Below, piece after piece: positions 57,799 through 64,000 of a stretch of DNA of 64,000 nt. The notes beneath the pieces are model-generated. The model saw only the letters and a list, made by a program, of their open reading frames with translations. It searched no databases and was not told where the DNA came from. This stretch comes from Liriodendron chinense (Eukaryota > Streptophyta > Magnoliopsida > Magnoliales > Magnoliaceae). A program made the translations under genes and the position numbers. The stretch lies in assembly GCA_003013855.2 (NCBI GenBank), contig ML058477.1:2480001-2544000 (forward strand), read 5' to 3'. Within the stretch, counting starts at the first letter, position 1, and the number at the start of each line of letters is the position of its first letter.

Positions 57799-59593
57799 TA
57801 AGGACAACTTGAAATACTTCAAAAGACATGAAAAACAATTTAAATAAAGTTAGGAATATTTTGACAACTAAAATATCTACGCACAGACGCCATCTATAAA
57901 TACCGTTTATTCAAATTAATTAGCTCTTACTTGTAAAATGTGAGTAGCCAAAGACGATTTTACACTTGCAGTTAGTTTTAGGATTAGTTAAAATTGCAGG
58001 ACACAGAGAGGTTTTTACTCAAAGAAAGGGTATTTCGGTAATCTAATCACCTTCCATGTTCCTTCATGGTAGCCCGTACCCAACTCTAATCTTCTTTGTG
58101 TAGCACGGGGAGCATGCTATTAGAGAGCTCATGTGAAAGAGGCAAAATTGTGGGGTCCACCATAATGATTTTGTGAAATACATCCTATTTGTCTATTGAG
58201 TGGGCTTGTCATAGGACATCAGCCAAAAAAAGGTAAATCTAAAACTTAAGTACCCCATATTAAGGGGGAAAAAAAAGTAAAGATGGACCGCCCATGAAAT
58301 CACTTTGAAGGCTTTTCTTCTTATCTTTGCATGTACTCACACTTGTGTATTGGCTGCCCCTTTCGGTCGAATTTCTCTCCTTTTCTCTCTCAATCCCCTC
58401 CTGACCACGTCCACCACAGCTTATTGTAGCATGGGTGTTGATGACCCGCAATATTTCCCTACACCCGACTCATCCATCAAATGCATCACCTCATGTTACC
58501 CATATAGCCCAAAACTAAGCCTAATCTGTGAATAAGGTGGAACATAGAACATTGAACTTTGGAAAGGGATGAAAAACCTTGATTCCTAATGGGGCACACC
58601 TGAGCCACAAAACTGACCGAATTTTTCTCTGACCCTTCATTGGACCCATATGAAGGGTTTGAATAGTCTGGATTCTGTATATGCAACACAGTTGGCCCCC
58701 ACACACAAATCAACAGTGGGCTACGCCTCATGATGATAGACCACCACCATTTTCTTACTGATCATATCCAAACCATCCAAATTGTGGCTAAGACCATGGA
58801 TGGACCATATCTATGAAATATAAAATTGATCAACCAATCTTAAGCTATCAAATGGATGTTTAAAAGTAAAGTAGCGAATGGTTTAAATGCGTTTACTAGT
58901 GCTTTGTATGATGGCTATCAAATGGATGTAAGCATAGTGAATGGTCCAAATACGTTTACAAGTGCAAATTGTCGGTTTTATTTATTTATTTATTTGAATG
59001 GTGATAACATAAGAATCTAGCCCTATATAATATTGCGTCCCACCTACCAGTTCTTATTGATGCGAAAGGGATAGTGTAGCTTCCCAATTAGGCAGCAGTT
59101 ACAACGTGTTCTACAGTGGTGGCACGTGCTATGCATCTGCTAGGAGGAAGCTTTTTTGGCTTACTCTAATCCGCACTCATGCATGCATAATGAAGATGGA
59201 GCATGTGGCGGACCGTTATTTTTTTTTTTTACACTCTTGCACCCACACCCCACCCACCCACTCACACCTCATGGGAACTCGATTCCTAATCTCAGTGTTG
59301 AAACTCTTCTAAGTCTACCACTGAGCCATGAATATAGACCCGGCCGACTTGCATATCAAATGGAACTGTCCAATCTTGGTACAAAGGTCATAATCCAGAA
59401 ATCAAATTTATTAGACGGTCATGACCACTGATTAATGGACATTTACTTGTTAAGTATGGCCATTTAACTACTTTTCATTTTAACCTTCGACCACTGGATG
59501 TGGACGGCCAATTTGGACTTGATTTTAATGTGATACTGGGTTAGGTCCCATGTGGGGAGCGGATTAGGTGAGAACCCGGCCTCACCCAAGACT

Positions 59594-60190
59594 GTGGGGC
59601 CCTTACTATAGGGGCCATCTTGATGTATGTATTATGTATCCATACCTTCTGCCCATTTTTCCGTATCATTTTAAGGCATTACCCCAAGAAATGAAGCAGA
59701 TCCAATTATCAGGTGGACCATAACATAGGAAACAGTAGTGATTGGCCACTAATTGGCCTCAAAAGTTCTGGAGCAATCTGATATTTGCTTTCCCCTTCAT
59801 CCAGGCTTATGTGACCTTATCAACGGATTGGATGGCAAATAAACAGCAGGGAAACATTAAGGTCCACGTTAATAAGTTTTAATGGTAGGGCCTTCAATCA
59901 CCACTGTTTCCTATGCTATGGTCCACCTGATAATTGGATCTGCTTCATTTTTTTGGATAATGCCCTCAAATAATTTGAAAAAACAGATGGACGGTGTGGA
60001 TACATAATATATACGTCAAGAACTTTTGTGGCCCATTAATGGCCAATCACCACTGTTTCTATGGTATGGTTCACCTGATAATTGGATCTGCTTCATTTTT
60101 TTTTGGGATAATGCCCCAAAATGATATGGAAAAACAGGTGGAAGGTGTGGATACAGAAAACATACATCAAGGTGGGCCCCATGGTATGGA
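59594..60190. mobile_element. Foldback MITE, family F, with duplicated right arm
   Basis: Left arm 59607-59740; right arm 59880-60020, then a second right-arm copy 60025-60190 ending CATACATCAAGGTGGGCCCC. Both right-arm copies share CACCTGATAATTGGATCTGC. Confidence 0.75.
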
Positions 60191-60411
60191 CCACACCGTT
60201 TTGGGTGAGTCCGGAGTCTCACGTAATCGGCTCCCCGGGCATGCGTAGTATCCAGATCGTATGTGTGTATGAACCGTCAAACTCTGGCAGAGTGTCAGAG
60301 TCTCTCTTTGCGTGCGTGCTTGACTGTTTGTTACTAACCCTAACAGAAGAGTCGTTACCTGGCACGTGCTTGATGCCGTGACGTGGACAAAAGAAAATAT
60401 GGATACTCTGC

Positions 60412-60568
60412 CGAACTGAGCAGAGAACCTATGCTGCTGCCTCTCTGATTGGTCCAGCTCAGCTTGACGATGCCACCACTACTTTGTCGGCAATACGGTA
60501 TGCTGACACTGTCAAGCTGAGCTGAACCAATCAAAGAAGCGCAAATAAGGAATTCTCTGCTCAGTTCG
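60412..60568. mobile_element. Short MITE with 16-bp perfect inverted repeats
   Basis: CGAACTGAGCAGAGAA at 60412-60427 is exactly inverted at 60553-60568. A second inverted pair lies inside (TGATTGGTCCAGCTCAGCTT near 60447; AAGCTGAGCTGAACCAATCA near 60514). TACTC (60403) and GAGTA (60568) extend the symmetry outside. Unrelated to family F by sequence. 157 bp, no ORF. Confidence 0.75.
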
Positions 60569-60772
60569 AGTAAAGGATTCAGATTCGGATAAAAAAAAGT
60601 CTGTTGGATCATACCATCATAAGATTTTGATTAGAGAGAGATGGAGGTGCGTATTACCATTAGTTTTAAAGTTTGGAAGAACATTTCATGCCCGACACCT
60701 ATAGTGAAATTTCGCTCTTAATGTTTTAGATCTCCTGTGTCACGTGGTTCACGTCATAGTTTCAAACTTCCA

Positions 60773-61403
60773 TGTTCGCTAGCCCCAAGTGTAAGATTAC
60801 GATGTAGTAAAAACTCGGTGAGACCGAGGTCGATTCACAGGGATTAGTAACTAAAACCAATTCCAACTCTTCTAATAACTTAGATTAAGAAGTTTTAAAA
60901 TTTCAGAGATTTAGAACTAAGCATAAACAGTAACTCAAGATAGAAAAACTTAGGAAATTAAACAACTAGAGCACCAAGGATTCACTTGTAGTAGATCAAT
61001 ATCAATCCATTCATCAAGCACAAACACAAACACAATTGGAATCGAAGTCCTATCTCTATCCAATTGGAAGATATCTCATTCAAATACATAAACAGTCCAA
61101 ACTCAAATTTGGAATCCAATTCTAGTTCTAATGAAGCATGAAGAACATAAACTTGTAGAACTACGAAGCAATAACTATACTAGGAGATAATGGTTTGATC
61201 TAGGGTTATTACAATTCAAATCTCATTAAACTAACATGATAATTCTTATAAATTTATAAGCAACTTGTGTCCGGAGCACACAAACTCTCAAAATCATCTA
61301 AAAATATCAACTTTATTCAAACAAAACTTGAAAATCTAAAACCTTAGAGTTCTTGTATGAACGAATTAAATATTAAATATAATTACAAGCTTCACCTCTT
61401 AGC
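60773..61403 (-). repeat. Athila-type LTR fragment
   Basis: Begins TGTTCGCTAGCCCC and matches the first half of the solo LTR at 13768 (AGAGCACCAAGGATTCACTTG). Cut at TTAGC (61399-61403) by another LTR. Confidence 0.85.
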
Positions 61404-62368
61404 TGTTCGCTTCCCCAAGTGTAGGGTTGCGATGTAGTAATAAACTCGGTAAGACCGAGGTCGATTCACAGGGACTTGTGTAGGAATTCACAAACACTTC
61501 CAATAGTGTTTATTGAGAGCTAACAACCAGATTTTATATGAGATTGATGTGAGTAACAATTTTAAACTAATTTGAAGGTAAACAATTATAAAAAGGCACT
61601 AGGGTTTCAAGGATCCACTTGTAGCAATCCTTGATGTTCAATCCGCTGTGGTTTCTCACTTTCTCAACTAGAATCGATATTAAGATCTATCTAGCCGGAT
61701 AATAGAGCTGTTAAACCAGACAATCTGTCATATGTAAGTCCAATGCATATGATTCACTCAATGTACGCTAGGCTGAGCATGCTCAATTGCATAGGTCAGT
61801 CCCAATTCCAATAGGCTCAGATCACAATCATAACCATCCTCAAGTCCTGTCACAAGACAAGGCTAGATTACAATTTGAACTTGATTCAAATCACATGCAC
61901 AGTCTCCTACATAATTCAGAAAATCAAAAAAGTAGAACTTTGGTAGGAAGTCCCCACATGAAGATCATAGTACTAGAGCGTATTTCAATTCCTCGGATCA
62001 TACAGGTCTAGACTAATACAAAGCAGTTAAGAACTTAAGTAATTCTCCCAAACATCCATGAGTCATCATAAGACTAAGAAAAACTACTTAGAACTTATAT
62101 AAACTTCAAACCATTGTTCATAAACATGAATTCCGAATTTAAAACCAACTTAGAACGAATTGAAACATCTTAGATCCACTACAAGCTTCACCTCTTAGCC
62201 CTAGCTAAGAGGTTTAGCTGCTCATGATCCAAGGAAACATGAAACAACTTAAGAAAAGCATAAAACAGTAAAAACAAACTAGAAGGAGTTGTGGAACTCC
62301 GAAATCCACTTCCGCCGCCTCCAACCTTACTTAAACCCTTCTAAGATACCCTATGAACGATCCCTAGG
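61404..62368 (-). repeat. Athila-type LTR fragment, inserted in the previous LTR
   Basis: Begins TGTTCGCTTCCCC; close to the inverse of 7590-8549 (for example TTAGCCCTAGCTAAGAGG at 62195). Cut at CCCTAGG (62362-62368) by a Tat element. Confidence 0.88.
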
Positions 62369-63401
62369 TGTTATAGGCAAAATGATGGAGATCAACTTAG
62401 CTGCTAAAATTTTACACGGACGCCCATCCGACTCTCGAGATCATCTGATCATGAGTCGCAGATTGGGTAAGTGCGGGACACCCGTCCGACTCTCGAGATC
62501 ATCTGATCATGAGTCGCAGATTGGGTAAGTGCGGGACGCCCATCCGACTCTCGAGATCATCTGATCGAGAGTCGCAGGATTGATAAATACGGAGCAGCTA
62601 TTCGCAAGTCTCGAGTTCTCATAGCCGATAGTCAAATACGGCAAAGCAAAATCCGCGAGCAGACCTTCTCGTAAGTCGTTGAAAGGTGTTACGTCTAAAT
62701 GAGCGAGCACTTGGACTCGCGACCATATTCCAACATGCGAACAACTTTTCCGCGGTGACACCTCTTAGCCTTCAGTACCAGCACCCGATTCCCGTCGAGC
62801 AGCTTGTTCAATCCCTCTGCGATACCAAGCAGGGCTACACCCAGTTCGGTGGTTTTCGTCCCGTCGGTGTCTCCTTCTTTTTCGCCGGCTATGACTCCAA
62901 CTACGGTTTCCAGCTCTACATGAGTGATCAGCGCTATTACTACGCCTACCAGCAGCCCGTATAGGTCCGGTTTGGGCTTATCTTCTCTTGTGGTTCCGAA
63001 TCTCAAGGGATTGTTATCAAGGAACGTGATTGCCAAAATAAGTCATCGGGTTAGATCTCGTCTCTAAGGATAAGGATCTTATCCCACGAAATCAGCGGCA
63101 TCTTGGTATCGTACACGAAATCAGCGGGATCTCGATATCTTACGTGACAGATTGGATCGCTCCAGATCTATATAAAGAGGTGACTCCATTAAGAGAAAGG
63201 TACACACTATTCAATCTCGGTCCCGTTTGGCTTGATTATTCTTCTTCTTGCTTTGGCCTGACTTAAGCATCGGAGGGCTAACGGCTGGACACCAGCCTCC
63301 CTTAGTTGCTTTCTGTCTTCTTTCAGGTCCGGTGGAGGAAGGTATCTGTTGGAGAGAAGGTGAACGTCCGGAGGATCCAGTTACAAAATCTGACGTTAAC
63401 A
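62369..63401 (+). repeat. 5' LTR of a second Tat element
   Basis: 1,033 bp, TGTTATAGGC to CTGACGTTAACA, the plus-strand counterpart of the LTRs at 22298 and 32380. Inverted motifs CGACTCTCGAG/CGAGAGTCG at 62427-62572, TATATAAAG at about 63170. Left flank CTAGG would be the target duplication; the other end is outside the window. Confidence 0.93.
62686..62964 (+). pseudogene. Proteasome alpha-4 (PAC1)-like fragment, best preserved copy
   Basis: A 92-codon open frame. Codons at 62776-62928 read PIPVEQLVQSLCDTKQGYTQ, then GGFRP, GVSFFFAG and YGFQLYMSD. It is closer to plant PAC1 than the two copies in the other Tat element (T, K, F, P, G where they have A, R, I, L, D). It lies in U3, some 200 bases upstream of the TATA-like box, in the sense of the element. 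The active-site biology does not apply, since alpha subunits are structural. It is a fragment of about 51 of about 250 residues. Flanking codons are of unknown origin. Confidence 0.8.
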
Positions 63402-63404
63402 GTT

Positions 63405-63420
63405 TGGCACCGTTTGTGGG
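63405..63420 (+). other. Primer binding site of the second Tat element
   Basis: TGGCACCGTTTGTGGG, three bases after the LTR, two changes from the site at 32361-32376. Confidence 0.75.
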
Positions 63421-63475
63421 AACGACTTGATCGTCAAAATCAATCGTTCTAACCACTGATAAAAATCCTTCGACG

Positions 63476-64000
63476 ATGCCTCCTAAAAAGGCTGTTCATC
63501 CTTCGACTTCAAGGCAGGCACCACCTCCGCCCGATGAGACGGAATCCGTACCTACCCTTCCACCTGCCTCGACGAACATCCCTCAAGGAGCCCCAAATAT
63601 GCCATCAGCAAACCCATTATTGGAAGCTTCTGGAAATCAAGTCGATGTCCTGCGTTTCCTCGGAAACACTCTACTAACTCTAAATGCCGGAGTTCAGGCC
63701 CTGTCGAATCGTCTTGATCAGCATTTCCCCGAACCGCAGAGACAAGCCTCAGAAGGGTTACCACCGCAGCCCATACCAGTGGCATCTAGACATTCTATGG
63801 ACGAACCACAGGTCCCACCACTTGGCAGCCATCTCCCTGTGCCGTCTCCACATTTTATACATTCTAGTTCGTCTCGACAACCTCAACCGCAGGGCTCCAC
63901 CGCCGAAACATCAAGCTATACCCTACCATGGGAAGGAGATCTTAAAAGAATCCATGATCGTTTTGATGTCATGGAACAGCGATACCAGGCAAATCGGCCA
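63476..64000 (+). CDS. gag: Tat gag, N-terminal part, continuing past the window
   Basis: 175 codons open to the window end, starting MPPKKAVHPSTSRQAP. It matches the minus-strand gag from 32309, and it is uninterrupted where that copy has TGA (here CGA near 63866). The N-terminal region is Pro/Ser-rich with LRFLGNTLLTLNAGVQAL, a probable amphipathic helix, and ends MEQRYQANRP just before the gag core. Only the window edge limits it. Confidence 0.92.
   Translation, partial: MPPKKAVHPSTSRQAPPPPDETESVPTLPPASTNIPQGAPNMPSANPLLEASGNQVDVLRFLGNTLLTLNAGVQALSNRLDQHFPEPQRQASEGLPPQPIPVASRHSMDEPQVPPLGSHLPVPSPHFIHSSSSRQPQPQGSTAETSSYTLPWEGDLKRIHDRFDVMEQRYQANRP

Larger units (their letters stand above)
54373..60772. 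other. Intergenic DNA rich in foldback MITEs
   Basis: No protein-coding or RNA gene that I can support. Many small ORFs here are in foldback repeats or AT-rich DNA. Foldback elements are listed separately; partial relatives occur near 58140-58220 and 58600-58750. Runs: 20 A near 53727 just outside, 20 T near 54500, 18 T near 56120. Confidence 0.6.

Noticed and set aside
58260..59431. Several ORFs of 60-90 codons
   Set aside because: Short, overlapping on both strands, in AT-rich or foldback-derived DNA, with no domain or splice support.

Overview
This window is nuclear DNA of a flowering plant: plant-type Ty3/gypsy elements (Athila, Tat and chromovirus lineages), Ty1/copia elements, an RTE-type LINE tail, foldback MITEs, and one plant-specific host gene, an OVATE family protein. 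I cannot fix the species from sequence alone. Roughly three quarters of the window is transposable-element DNA, much of it nested, and only one convincing intact host gene is visible (about 34562-35446, minus strand).

Layout. 1-8549: an Athila-type element on the plus strand whose 5' LTR is cut by the window edge; it has a tRNA-Asp primer site, gag-protease, RT/RNase H, a badly deleted integrase and a complete 3' LTR. 8556-9965: a probable minus-strand LTR. 9983-12168: the 3' end of a copia element of family B. 12169-12535: a foldback MITE remnant. 12789-18766: a decayed copia coding region, split by a solo Athila-type LTR (13768-15037). 18767-22297: mostly unassigned DNA with an RTE LINE tail. 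22298-33483: a complete Tat-lineage gypsy element on the minus strand (11.2 kb, 1.1-kb LTRs, target duplication ATGAT) with gag, pol, a 69-bp tandem array and a spliced antisense gene on the plus strand. 33484-36277: the host island with the OVATE gene. 36278-42647: a solo Athila-type LTR, a family B copia element with gag relics, and an inverted partner LTR. 42661-45367: a chromovirus LTR piece and an unassigned LTR-like promoter region. 45368-51781: a solo Athila-type LTR carrying a complete 4,990-bp non-autonomous family B element (target duplication GATTC). 52190-54372: a deleted chromovirus relic. 54373-60772: intergenic DNA rich in foldback MITEs. 60773-64000: LTR inside LTR inside LTR, ending with the 5' part of a second Tat element in plus orientation, with its gag open to the window end.

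Two observations stand out. First, all three Tat LTRs carry about 51 codons closely resembling the central part of the 20S proteasome subunit alpha type-4 (PAC1), in the same sense as the element and within U3: a host gene fragment captured by an LTR. Second, LTRs of unrelated superfamilies each carry a regularly spaced cluster of short palindromes just upstream of the TATA box. The core GACCGGTC is shared by Athila-type and copia LTRs, while closely related copia LTRs carry a different palindrome, CGGGCGCCCG, at the same place. This looks like an exchangeable or fast-evolving promoter or RNA module.

Functionally the elements follow standard retrotransposon logic: LTR promoter, tRNA-primed reverse transcription, polypurine-tract plus-strand priming, integration with 5-bp duplications. 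Most are broken. The Athila element has 594 of 594 identical LTR positions by eye although its integrase core is missing, implying recent mobilisation by proteins supplied in trans.
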